This document shows, piece by piece, positions 1 to 6,985 of a stretch of 32,725 nt of DNA (positions are counted from its first letter, which is position 1; each line of letters begins with the position of its first letter). This stretch comes from Clostridia bacterium (GTDB lineage: Bacteria; Bacillota_A; Clostridia; UBA1212; UBA1255), in assembly GCA_017522515.1 (NCBI GenBank), contig JAFWZH010000190.1:1-32725 (forward strand), written 5' to 3'. The translations under genes were made by a program, and so were the position numbers. The notes below the pieces were generated by a model that did no database searches, was not told the origin of the DNA, and was given only the letters and a program-made list of their open reading frames with translations.

Positions 1-258
1 GCCACCGCCGTATGTAGTACCTGCAAGTTGTGAAGATGAGCTACCTTCTTGGTAACCTACCTGTGATTTAGCAATGTTTACAATGTCTGTACGTTGGTTA
101 CCTGTAAGTGATACCTTTGTAAGAGCAGTGTAATACTTGCCCGATCTGTATGACGATGAGCCACTGTATGACAATGCTTCTGCCTGAACAGGAACGAGAA
201 GTGCACACATAACGAGTGCCAAACATATCGCCACGATTCGATTAATATTCCGTTTCAT
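1..258 (-). CDS. Secreted CHAP-like cell-wall protein, N-terminal part only
   Basis: Open reading frame of 86 codons that runs off the left edge, so the C-terminus is missing. It starts with ATG at 258, preceded by a strong GAGGAGG ribosome site. Residues 1-28 form a signal peptide: basic KRNINR, then a hydrophobic stretch rich in V, A, L and C, with a likely cleavage near VQA-EA. After a Ser/Tyr-rich linker comes DIVNIAKSQVGYQEG. This resembles the opening of CHAP (Cys/His amidohydrolase) domains in secreted gut-Clostridia proteins that cut peptidoglycan. The catalytic Cys and His would lie outside the window, so the enzymatic call is inferred from the N-terminal motif only. Confidence 0.6.
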   Translation of the reverse strand, partial: MKRNINRIVAICLALVMCALLVPVQAEALSYSGSSSYRSGKYYTALTKVSLTGNQRTDIVNIAKSQVGYQEGSSSSQLAGTTYGGG

Positions 259-397
259 ATCGAAACCTCCTCTTTTATTTTTGATATATATTTCTTGATT
301 TGATACAAAGCCATGCGTCTGTGCAGTACTTAACTGATACAAACATCTCAAAATAAAACTTCAAAAATATAATAATGTATATTTATTTTCTAATTAG

Positions 398-426
398 ATG
401 ATATATCTTACCACCTCAAAAGTCAA
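398..426 (-). promoter_or_regulatory. Sigma-A promoter for the CHAP-like gene
   Basis: On the minus strand, TTGACT (421-426) and TATCAT (398-403) are separated by 17 bases. Transcription would start near 391, leaving a leader of about 133 nt before the ATG at 258. Confidence 0.5.
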
Positions 427-492
427 GAAAAATTTTACAGAATTCTTCTAAAAGTTTACAATTTGTACATTTTATAAAAAAAACAAAAAACA

Positions 493-522
493 TTGCAAAC
501 ATAAGCAGTAGTATGTTATAAT
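493..522 (+). promoter_or_regulatory. Sigma-A promoter for the solute-binding lipoprotein
   Basis: TTGCAA (493-498), an 18-base spacer, then TATAAT (517-522) preceded by TG one base upstream, giving an extended -10. The predicted start is near 529, about 32 nt before the ATG at 561. Confidence 0.65.
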
Positions 523-560
523 TGAGATATATTACAATTATTTATACGAGGTGAAAAATT

Positions 561-1940
561 ATGACAAAAAATAAGCGCGTATTAAAACTCACAAAACGTG
601 CTCTTATCATTTTCATCGTTGCCTTGACTGTATTGGGTACAGTTGCTTGTAGCCCACCACCTATTCAGTCGGGAATTCTTGACGAAGACTACGTTATAGA
701 TATAGAAGGTAATATTACTTTCACAATCAGTAACGAATCAGGTACTGCTGCAGAAGCTGCTGCTCCAAAAGCAATTGCTTCTGCTTTTATGAAAAAGTAT
801 CCTGATGTAACAGTCGAAGTAGAAGAAGCAAACAGAGATACATATGCTACAAGAATTTCAACCGGAGAAATCGGCGATGTATTTTGGTGCGACGAGAATG
901 ATGCCAATAACTACAAGAAAAACCACAATGCTCTTATGATGTTGGACTACTATCTTGAGAAGCTCGATATTGACAAAACAAACGTTTATAACGGAGCTCT
1001 CGCAGGAGGACTTATAGACGGACGTCTTTATATGGTACCCAGAAATCTCGGTCAGCAGGTTTTGGTATATAATAAGGACGCTCTCAAACAAGCAAGTATT
1101 GAAATTCCTCAAGGCGAAACAGCAATGACTTGGGACGAATTCAAAGAAGTTTGCCGTCAAGTTACACTTCAAGAAAATGATGAGTACACTCAAGTAGGTG
1201 CCGGATTTAAACTTTGGTGGTCACCCGTATGGATGGCTTTTGCTGAAGGCTGGGGCGGTACATGGGCAAGCACATCAGAAAAGAAAGTTTCCTTTGTTTC
1301 TGATGAGAATGTAATGAAAGGTATCGACGAAATGTTCGAGGCTTGTGCCGAAGGCTGGATGATGATAGAAGACATCAACTACACAGACGGCAGAAATTAT
1401 CAGAGCATACCTGAGTACAACAGAGTATTCCGTACATTTGGCGATATGCAGTGGATTACACGTTACGGCAATGGATACGATTTGGCTGATATTGATTGGG
1501 ACTTCTGCTCCTTCCCTGCTTTCCCGACACACAAGGTTGGAACAGGTGCAACAGGTTACGTAGTATACAACAGAACTACTAACCCAACAGCAGCTGCAGC
1601 ATTTGCTTTATTCTTCCTTACAGAGGACGGACAGCGTGCATACCACAGTGCAGCCGGCGGAAACGTTCCGTTGCTTAAGTCTTTGGCTTACGAGGACTTT
1701 TGGCAAATGCCTGACCATGAATGGAGTGAGAAAAACTTCTCCGCATTTATCTCATACCCTGAGGCAAGCACACCTGCATCAGTTATTACAAGAGCTCCTG
1801 CAGAGATTGCAAGCATTCTTTCTGATGAGAATATGAGGAACAGCTTCACACAAATTGTTAACGGTCAAAAGAGCACAGAGGACGTATTTACAAAGCTCGA
1901 GACACAGTGTAACGAAATGTGGGAAACATTGACTTCATGA
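561..1940 (+). CDS. Extracellular solute-binding lipoprotein (ABC importer, family 1, sugar type)
   Basis: 459 aa, ATG at 561 with a GAGGTG ribosome site. Residues 1-30 are a lipoprotein signal peptide: a basic N-terminus, a hydrophobic core and TVAC with Cys30 as the lipidation site. Thr at -3 is less usual than Leu. The mature part resembles family 1 periplasmic binding proteins for oligosaccharides. Visible features include an early AIASAFMKKYPDVTVEVEE segment, a GDVFWCD segment and a Trp-rich centre (WWSPVWMAFAEGWGGTW) typical of sugar stacking. The length is normal for the family. No permease or ATPase gene flanks it, and a terminator follows directly, so it is an orphan. It must share a permease encoded elsewhere or act as a sensor or surface-binding protein. 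The sugar specificity cannot be read from sequence. Confidence 0.85.
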   Translation: MTKNKRVLKLTKRALIIFIVALTVLGTVACSPPPIQSGILDEDYVIDIEGNITFTISNESGTAAEAAAPKAIASAFMKKYPDVTVEVEEANRDTYATRISTGEIGDVFWCDENDANNYKKNHNALMMLDYYLEKLDIDKTNVYNGALAGGLIDGRLYMVPRNLGQQVLVYNKDALKQASIEIPQGETAMTWDEFKEVCRQVTLQENDEYTQVGAGFKLWWSPVWMAFAEGWGGTWASTSEKKVSFVSDENVMKGIDEMFEACAEGWMMIEDINYTDGRNYQSIPEYNRVFRTFGDMQWITRYGNGYDLADIDWDFCSFPAFPTHKVGTGATGYVVYNRTTNPTAAAAFALFFLTEDGQRAYHSAAGGNVPLLKSLAYEDFWQMPDHEWSEKNFSAFISYPEASTPASVITRAPAEIASILSDENMRNSFTQIVNGQKSTEDVFTKLETQCNEMWETLTS

Positions 1941-1964
1941 TTCTAAATAATCAAAAATCAATTG

Positions 1965-1995
1965 GCGGCACGGATTTTTCCTTGCCGCTTTTTTT
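1965..1995 (+). terminator. Rho-independent terminator after the lipoprotein gene
   Basis: Stem GCGGCA (1965-1970) with TGCCGC (1983-1988), extended by a GG/CC pair across one mismatch, followed by a run of seven T. It lies 24 bases after the stop codon. Confidence 0.85.
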
Positions 1996-2018
1996 ATGTA
2001 GAAAAATATCTAAAACTG

Positions 2019-2027
2019 TGCTACAAT
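2019..2027 (+). promoter_or_regulatory. Extended -10 promoter for ferritin
   Basis: TGCTACAAT matches the TGnTATAAT extended -10 with one mismatch. No good -35 is seen at the usual distance, which is typical of extended -10 promoters. Start predicted near 2034. No Fur-box-like palindrome was recognised here. Confidence 0.5.
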
Positions 2028-2061
2028 ATGAATACAAAATTATTTATTTGGAGGTTTTACG

Positions 2062-2571
2062 ATGGATAAAAAAGTTCACGAATTATTAAATGATCAAATC
2101 AACAAAGAATTTTATTCTGCTTATTTGTACTTGGATTTCTCTAATTATTTCAAAGCAGTAGGTCTCGATGGTTTTGCAAACTGGTATATGATTCAAGCTC
2201 AAGAAGAGCGCGACCACGCGATGCTTTTCTACACATATTTACAAAATGAAAATATGCCTGTAGAGCTTGGTGCAATTGCAAAACCGGATAAGGTGTTCAG
2301 CTGTCACATGGACGTACTCAAAGCCGGTCTTGAGCACGAGAAATACGTTACATCTCTTATTAATGATATCTACAGCGCTGCTTATGATGTAAGAGATTTT
2401 CGTACAATGCAATTCCTAGACTGGTTTGTAAAAGAGCAAGGCGAAGAAGAAACTAACGCTAACGATATGATTACAAAAATGGAATTATTTGGCAGCGATC
2501 CTAAGAGCTTATATATGCTTAACCAAGAGCTTGCAGGCAGAATATATAATCCACCATCTCTTGTACTTTAA
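2062..2571 (+). CDS. ftnA: Bacterial non-heme ferritin
   Basis: 169 aa, the normal size for FtnA. ATG at 2062 follows a GGAGGT ribosome site. Ferritin oxidises Fe(II) and stores the iron as a mineral inside a 24-subunit cytoplasmic cage. The ferroxidase-site residues are visible on the expected helices: Glu16 (NKEFYSAY), Glu49 and His52 (QEERDHA), Glu93 (EHEK) and Gln126 within VKEQGEEE. There is no heme-ligand signature to suggest bacterioferritin. The gene stands alone, with its own promoter and a strong terminator. In an anaerobe it likely serves iron storage and protection against oxygen or peroxide. Confidence 0.93.
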   Translation: MDKKVHELLNDQINKEFYSAYLYLDFSNYFKAVGLDGFANWYMIQAQEERDHAMLFYTYLQNENMPVELGAIAKPDKVFSCHMDVLKAGLEHEKYVTSLINDIYSAAYDVRDFRTMQFLDWFVKEQGEEETNANDMITKMELFGSDPKSLYMLNQELAGRIYNPPSLVL

Positions 2572-2596
2572 GAGTGTTTCACAAATGAAATGATTT

Positions 2597-2623
2597 GGGG
2601 CTGTTTTCACAGCCCCATTTTTT
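2597..2623 (+). terminator. ftnA: Rho-independent terminator after ferritin
   Basis: Perfect 8-bp stem GGGGCTGT (2597-2604) and ACAGCCCC (2609-2616) with a 4-base loop, followed by ATTTTTT. It lies between the convergent ferritin and hydrolase genes. Confidence 0.93.
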
Positions 2624-2635
2624 ATGCTCATATAT

Positions 2636-3472
2636 TTATTTAAAATGTTCCCAAAGCCATCTGCAACTCATTTCTATCCATGCTGCAATAGGCCTTTTAT
2701 CAAAACACGGGCTTCCAATATCCGTAGTTTGGTTTGCTCTGGCTTGTCCATGTTCTCCCTGCTCAAAAATATGCATTTCAAAATCAATATTATTATTTAT
2801 AAGAGCATCGGCAAATAATAAAGAATTCTTAACAGGAACAACGCTATCCTTGCATGTATGCAAAATAAATGTTGGTGGTGTATGCGCTCCAACGTGCTTT
2901 TCGCAAGCAGTAAAATCAAGCATTCTGTCAATCTCTTCTTTATCACCTTTTTCAAAAACTCCACGAAGCAAATTTTGCATAGAGCCCTGATGTGTGAAAC
3001 AATTTGATGTAATTACAGGATAACCAAGAATTAATGCATTCGGCTTGTTTTCACCTTTCTCGCAACCTGATAATTTCATTATCTCCGGGTCATTCCAATG
3101 AACACCCTGCATTGCGGCAAGATGGCCTCCTGCCGAAAAACCTACCACTGCTATTTTTTCAGGATCTACATGCCATTTTTCAGCGTTTTCACGTATTATT
3201 CTGATAGCAACAGATAAATCTACAATCGGATTAGGATACACCGCATCCTCAGCCACACTGTAGCGTAAAACACCGGAATGAAAGCCATCAGCCAAATAAG
3301 CAAACGATATGGGGTCTGCTTCTCTGTCTGAAGTCATACCATATCCACCGCCGGGACAAACAAGCACAAACGGTCTCAGATGCGAAAGATTGATTTCAGG
3401 TGACTCATCTTGTATATAAACATCAAATCTATATTTATCCGAGTTATTAATTTGAAAAGTTTCTTTTATCAT
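2636..3472 (-). CDS. Alpha/beta hydrolase, carbohydrate-esterase-like
   Basis: 278 aa, cytoplasmic with no signal peptide. ATG at 3472 is preceded by AAGGAGAAG. The fold is that of small alpha/beta hydrolases related to acetyl-xylan or feruloyl esterases (BD-FAE-like). The oxyanion-hole stretch is CPGGGYG (39-45). The nucleophile elbow is GFSAG with Ser113. Asp209 in CKDSVVP and His241 in GEHG complete a likely triad. The family cleaves ester groups from short sugars or xenobiotics, and the substrate here is not determined. The gene follows rpsT in the same direction but is separated from it by the rpsT terminator. No clear promoter of its own was found in the short gap. Confidence 0.8.
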   Translation of the reverse strand: MIKETFQINNSDKYRFDVYIQDESPEINLSHLRPFVLVCPGGGYGMTSDREADPISFAYLADGFHSGVLRYSVAEDAVYPNPIVDLSVAIRIIRENAEKWHVDPEKIAVVGFSAGGHLAAMQGVHWNDPEIMKLSGCEKGENKPNALILGYPVITSNCFTHQGSMQNLLRGVFEKGDKEEIDRMLDFTACEKHVGAHTPPTFILHTCKDSVVPVKNSLLFADALINNNIDFEMHIFEQGEHGQARANQTTDIGSPCFDKRPIAAWIEMSCRWLWEHFK

Positions 3473-3503
3473 TTAGACTTCTCCTTATTTTAATATTCTA
3501 TTT

Positions 3504-3549
3504 AAAAAGCAAAAATCCGCAGCAAACTCCTACGAATCTGTCTGCGGAT
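3504..3549 (-). terminator. rpsT: Rho-independent terminator after rpsT
   Basis: On the minus strand ATCCGCAG (from 3549) pairs with CTGCGGAT (ending 3515). A 19-base loop lies between the arms, and a T-rich tail (TTTTGCTTTTT) follows. Confidence 0.85.
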
Positions 3550-3572
3550 AAAATCCGAATCAAGGTTTAATA

Positions 3573-3836
3573 TTAAGCCTTAGCTGCGTTCATAGCCTTA
3601 GCCATTCTTGATTTTTTACGAGCTGCAGCGTTCTTATGAATAAGACCTTTGCCTGCTGCTTTATCAAGATCAATGCTAGCTGTCTTAACTGCTACAGCAA
3701 CCTTCTCGTCGTTATTTGCGATAGCTATCTTGGCTTTCTTAACGGATGTTCTGAGAGATGACTTAGCAGAAGCATTATTAGCTGCTTTCTTCTCGGAAAT
3801 AATTACTCTTTTCTTAGCTGATTTGATATTCGGCAT
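3573..3836 (-). CDS. rpsT: 30S ribosomal protein S20
   Basis: 87 aa, the standard size. It is highly basic and Ala/Lys-rich, starting MPNIKSAKKR as in most S20 proteins, with the family's conserved GLIHKNAAARKKSRMAK near the C-terminus. S20 binds 16S rRNA early in assembly of the 30S subunit. ATG at 3836 follows GGAGGTGAG. The gene is monocistronic, with a promoter at 3905-3933 and a terminator at 3504-3549. Its mRNA would begin with a short hairpin (3878-3898). In Escherichia coli S20 represses its own translation. Whether that happens here is unknown. Confidence 0.97.
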   Translation of the reverse strand: MPNIKSAKKRVIISEKKAANNASAKSSLRTSVKKAKIAIANNDEKVAVAVKTASIDLDKAAGKGLIHKNAAARKKSRMAKAMNAAKA

Positions 3837-3877
3837 TTAACTCACCTCCAAAACTTATTCAAAAAACAATCTAAAAC

Positions 3878-3898
3878 AGCGTGTCTTTTTTTCACGCT
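3878..3898 (-). promoter_or_regulatory. rpsT: 5'-terminal stem-loop of the rpsT mRNA
   Basis: On the minus strand AGCGTG and CACGCT form a 6-bp stem around an A-rich 9-base loop. The promoter -10 ends at 3905, so transcription is predicted to begin at or beside A3898, the first base of this stem. Confidence 0.45.
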
Positions 3899-3904
3899 TT
3901 CGCT

Positions 3905-3933
3905 ATTTTAGCATAACAAAAACATAATTGCAA
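3905..3933 (-). promoter_or_regulatory. rpsT: Sigma-A promoter for rpsT
   Basis: Minus strand TTGCAA (3928-3933), 17-base spacer, TAAAAT (3905-3910), with TG at the extended -10 position. It sits 12 bases beyond the stop of the ABC permease gene. Confidence 0.7.
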
Positions 3934-3945
3934 TATGTTTTTTTC

Positions 3946-5466
3946 TTATTTTATATCCTTTTTACAGAAAGAATCTAAGCCAATCCAATTCATACAAATA
4001 AGCAATACTGTAACATAAATTACTGCAAACGGTAATGTTGAAGGAGTTTTAATATATACCTCTTCCATAAAACTATCCATACCAAAATTTGAACCTGTCT
4101 CAAAAATCAAATCAAACCATTCGACATTGTTAAACGGGAAAAACTTTGTTATATACTCTCTGCCGGAAAAAATTTCCATCAATATCATATGCATCGTACT
4201 GCCACCCAAAGAAACACCCATTGTTATTGCAACAGCAGCCGCAGTGTTTTTTGTTACGATTGATAGCATATACGCAAAAGTAACAACTACAATGGAAGAA
4301 ACCATAGATAAAATGGCAGATAAGAATTGTGCAGCAAGAAAGTTCATTGTAATTACTTTACCAAAAACAATATAAACTTCTGTGCCAAAAGAAGAAAATC
4401 CAAATAACAAACCATTAATTAAAGCTGAAGTTATATATGTATATAGCGTAAGAACCAATATAGTAACTATCAAAGACAGATATTTAGCAGTATAAATTTT
4501 CCATCTTCTAACAGGTGCTATTATCAAAGACTTAATTGTTCCTGTAGATGTTTCACCTGACATCATAGCACCGGCAACAATAATTAAAATGACAAGCGTA
4601 AATAAGCTGCCCAAACCAAAAGAAACAGTATATGAGTAACCTTGAATTTGCTCTGATGTAGAACCTACAAGAATAGATTGCTCTATCCTCTTGTTGACAA
4701 CATCAAGTAAAAGCTCTAATTCTTCTCGTCTTTCTTCTGTTATGTTACCGCCCGTTTCCATGTCATAATCAAGTTCAAGCGAAGTCTCCAGTTTTGCTTT
4801 TTGTGATAATAAGTTTTGTGCATTATCTTTTTCATCAATCGAATTATATTCTCCTGTAGGACACATTTTTAACAAAGCGTTATTGCATTCGATTAAATAT
4901 TTCTTTTGTACTTCTTCAAAATCACTTTCTGATATGCGCTGATTATCATATTCTATATAATCCTTGTATTCACCTGTTCTTACAATTCCATCTAACATAT
5001 CGTAGTGTTTTTTTATTTCTTTATATAAGGCAGATTCAACGCCTTGCTCAGAGAAATACTCTTCATGAAGCATTTCGTAGTAACAATTACATAATTCATT
5101 TAAAATGTCACTTTTAAATGACAAATCACTAATTTTGTACTCTTTAAAGTATCTGCCATATAAATAACTATAATGCCAAGAACCTTTCAAAGAGATAAGC
5201 TCATAAACATAATTTTCGTCATCTGTGTTACCTTTTTTCTCAAAAGACTCTATCTGCTCCTTATAAATCTGTTCGTCATTAATGTTTTCTTCTATATATT
5301 CGTCTTCATAATTATAATAATCAGATTCATTAAATAATTGTGCGGATTTAAAAATAATCGAACAAAAGATCATTCCCACTGTCATAATAATAACAAGAAC
5401 GAATACCGCAACCTTTTTACGAATTTTAAGCATTTCATTTAAAAACAAAGAAAAAATCTTACGCAA
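3946..5466 (-). CDS. ABC-2 type transporter permease with large extracytoplasmic loop
   Basis: 506 aa. The N-terminus (MRKIFSLFLNEMLKIRKK) is followed by a membrane segment at about 18-38. Then comes an acidic, soluble domain of about 240 residues, then six or so membrane segments from about 285 to the C-terminus. SGETSTGTIKSLIIAPVRRW is the family's cytoplasmic coupling region. The start codon is TTG at 5466, chosen because GGGAGGGGG lies about 8 bases upstream and the next in-frame ATG has no ribosome site. The gene overlaps the ATPase gene by 8 bases, implying translational coupling. The layout resembles BcrB/LanE-type bacitracin or lantibiotic exporters, but the cargo is unknown. No terminator is evident before the rpsT promoter. 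Confidence 0.85.
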   Translation of the reverse strand: MRKIFSLFLNEMLKIRKKVAVFVLVIIMTVGMIFCSIIFKSAQLFNESDYYNYEDEYIEENINDEQIYKEQIESFEKKGNTDDENYVYELISLKGSWHYSYLYGRYFKEYKISDLSFKSDILNELCNCYYEMLHEEYFSEQGVESALYKEIKKHYDMLDGIVRTGEYKDYIEYDNQRISESDFEEVQKKYLIECNNALLKMCPTGEYNSIDEKDNAQNLLSQKAKLETSLELDYDMETGGNITEERREELELLLDVVNKRIEQSILVGSTSEQIQGYSYTVSFGLGSLFTLVILIIVAGAMMSGETSTGTIKSLIIAPVRRWKIYTAKYLSLIVTILVLTLYTYITSALINGLLFGFSSFGTEVYIVFGKVITMNFLAAQFLSAILSMVSSIVVVTFAYMLSIVTKNTAAAVAITMGVSLGGSTMHMILMEIFSGREYITKFFPFNNVEWFDLIFETGSNFGMDSFMEEVYIKTPSTLPFAVIYVTVLLICMNWIGLDSFCKKDIK

Positions 5467-6409
5467 TTGTGATTCCCCCTCCCGTAATTTCTATAAATGC
5501 ATCCTCAAGAGAATTCTCGATTCTGCCTATAGCGTATACCGCAATGTTGTTATCAACCAACAGTTTATTAATTGCCGGTATTGTTTCTAAATCAACAACG
5601 ACATTTATTGCAATATGACCATTTTCAAGTTGCTCTGAACCATTTATGACTTCATTGCCATAAGCGGAAGCAATAACTTCCTCTGCAAGCTCAAAACAGC
5701 TGAGATCAAGCTCAAATCGGTAAGTTTCTTGATTTGCCACCATATGTAAAATATCCTCTATTGGCTTAACATCAAGAATTTTACCATTATCAATAATTGC
5801 AACTCTGTCGCACATAAGTTCCATTTCCGCAAGCATGTGGCTTGAAACCAACACAGCAACATTTTCTTCATGGGCTAATTTTTTTAAAATATCTCTAAGC
5901 TCTTTAATACCTGCAGGGTCGAGACCGTTCGTAGGTTCATCAAGTATCAAAAGTCGCGGTCTATGTAGTATTGCTTGTGCCACACCTATTCTTTGTTTCA
6001 TACCGAGAGAATACTTTTTTATCTTTTCGTTTGCTCTTGCTTGCATTCCCACAATTTCAACAACTTCCTTTATACGTTCTGCTGTGACGCCATCGTGTAA
6101 ACGTCCGTACATGTGAAGATTTTGCATTCCTGTCATATCTTTATACATTTCGGGATTCTCTACAATACCACCAACAAGATTCATAGCCTTTTCATAGTCT
6201 TTTTTTACATCAAATCCACAAATATTAATATTTCCGCTATCAGGAAAAAGAAAACCCATTATCATTTTAATCGTAGTGGTCTTACCTGAACCGTTAGGGC
6301 CTAAAAATCCGAAAATTTCCCCTGCGTATACATCAAATGATACATTTTTTATAATGTGCTTCGAACCAAAACTTTTATTTAAATTTTTAATACTTAAAAT
6401 AGCTTCCAT
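5459..6409 (-). CDS. ABC transporter ATPase (BcrA/LanF-like)
   Basis: 316 aa from ATG at 6409, preceded by AAGGAGG. An in-frame upstream extension lacks a ribosome site and overlaps the preceding gene. Walker A is GPNGSGKT (37-44), the signature is YSLGMKQ (133-139), Walker B is LLILDEP (153-159) and the switch His is 191 in SSHM. The C-terminal 90 residues form the extra domain common in drug- and peptide-export ATPases of the DrrA/BcrA group. It pairs with the overlapping permease gene to form an exporter or membrane-protection pump. The cargo is not determined. Confidence 0.93.
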   Translation of the reverse strand: MEAILSIKNLNKSFGSKHIIKNVSFDVYAGEIFGFLGPNGSGKTTTIKMIMGFLFPDSGNINICGFDVKKDYEKAMNLVGGIVENPEMYKDMTGMQNLHMYGRLHDGVTAERIKEVVEIVGMQARANEKIKKYSLGMKQRIGVAQAILHRPRLLILDEPTNGLDPAGIKELRDILKKLAHEENVAVLVSSHMLAEMELMCDRVAIIDNGKILDVKPIEDILHMVANQETYRFELDLSCFELAEEVIASAYGNEVINGSEQLENGHIAINVVVDLETIPAINKLLVDNNIAVYAIGRIENSLEDAFIEITGGGITIA

Positions 6410-6422
6410 AATATCCTCCTTA

Positions 6423-6950
6423 TTACCACGCTTCGATATCACTACCGTTACCCATACCACCATTAAGAGCAAAAGGATAATTTAAAAAGCTAATCTTCAT
6501 TCCGTCAACACTTTCTTGCAAAGACATCTTAAAATCCCCTGCAAGAAATCCACAGTCAACATATATTTCAATTTCATAATTCTTACCATCGTATATACTT
6601 TTTAAAATTTCACTGTCCATATAAACATATTCATTTTCCTCAATAAATACGTTATCCTCATATTGTGATAATATTGCATATTTTATGTAATATTCATACG
6701 CACCATCCTCACAAAAAAACGCTTTTACATCTTTTTCTATGGATGAAACATAACCGCTTGAATCATCTCTATACTCCATAGGTATAGTTCTCCATTCCTT
6801 GTCAGCATCAAAAAAAGAAATAATAAAATCTTCTGCTTTTTTGTCTAACTTGCTGTGTTCGCTTGTCTTGCAAATTATATATGCAAATGTTGCAATTACA
6901 ACCACAAGCAATAAAATTACCCCAAAATTAATTTTTCTGAAAAACTTCAT
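6423..6950 (-). CDS. Membrane-anchored protein of unknown function, first gene of the ABC operon
   Basis: 175 aa from ATG at 6950, with GAGGGGG 7 bases upstream. A GTG at 6965 is in frame but has no ribosome site. One N-terminal membrane segment (about 9-28, ILLLVVVIATFAYIIC) is followed by an acidic, Tyr-rich soluble domain of about 145 residues, likely outside the membrane. No family was recognised. It lies 13 bases upstream of the ATPase, so it is probably co-transcribed and functions with the exporter, for example as a substrate-binding or accessory subunit. Its upstream gap from murJ is 35 bases, with AT-rich TATAAT-like hexamers but no convincing -35. Confidence 0.7.
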   Translation of the reverse strand: MKFFRKINFGVILLLVVVIATFAYIICKTSEHSKLDKKAEDFIISFFDADKEWRTIPMEYRDDSSGYVSSIEKDVKAFFCEDGAYEYYIKYAILSQYEDNVFIEENEYVYMDSEILKSIYDGKNYEIEIYVDCGFLAGDFKMSLQESVDGMKISFLNYPFALNGGMGNGSDIEAW

Positions 6951-6985
6951 AAAAAGCCCCCTCACACTTAATGTATAGTATTATA

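Larger units (their letters stand above)
259..560. other. 302-bp divergent intergenic region
   Basis: Very AT-rich spacer between the CHAP-like gene (leftward) and the binding lipoprotein (rightward). It holds one promoter for each direction (398-426 minus, 493-522 plus). A 9-bp direct repeat TGATACAAA occurs at 301-309 and 335-343, inside the long leader of the leftward gene. No small gene, tRNA or recognisable riboswitch was seen. Confidence 0.6.

Noticed and set aside
2595..2990. 131-codon plus-strand frame across the hydrolase gene
   Set aside because: It starts inside the ferritin terminator and lies opposite a clear alpha/beta hydrolase. No coding signature.
3513..3549. Hairpin near 3515-3549 as a small RNA
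   Set aside because: Its position right after the rpsT stop, with a T-rich tail, makes a terminator the simpler reading.
6410..6472. 21-residue N-terminal extension of the ABC ATPase
   Set aside because: No ribosome site, overlap with the preceding gene, and the family N-terminus fits the ATG at 6409 with AAGGAGG.
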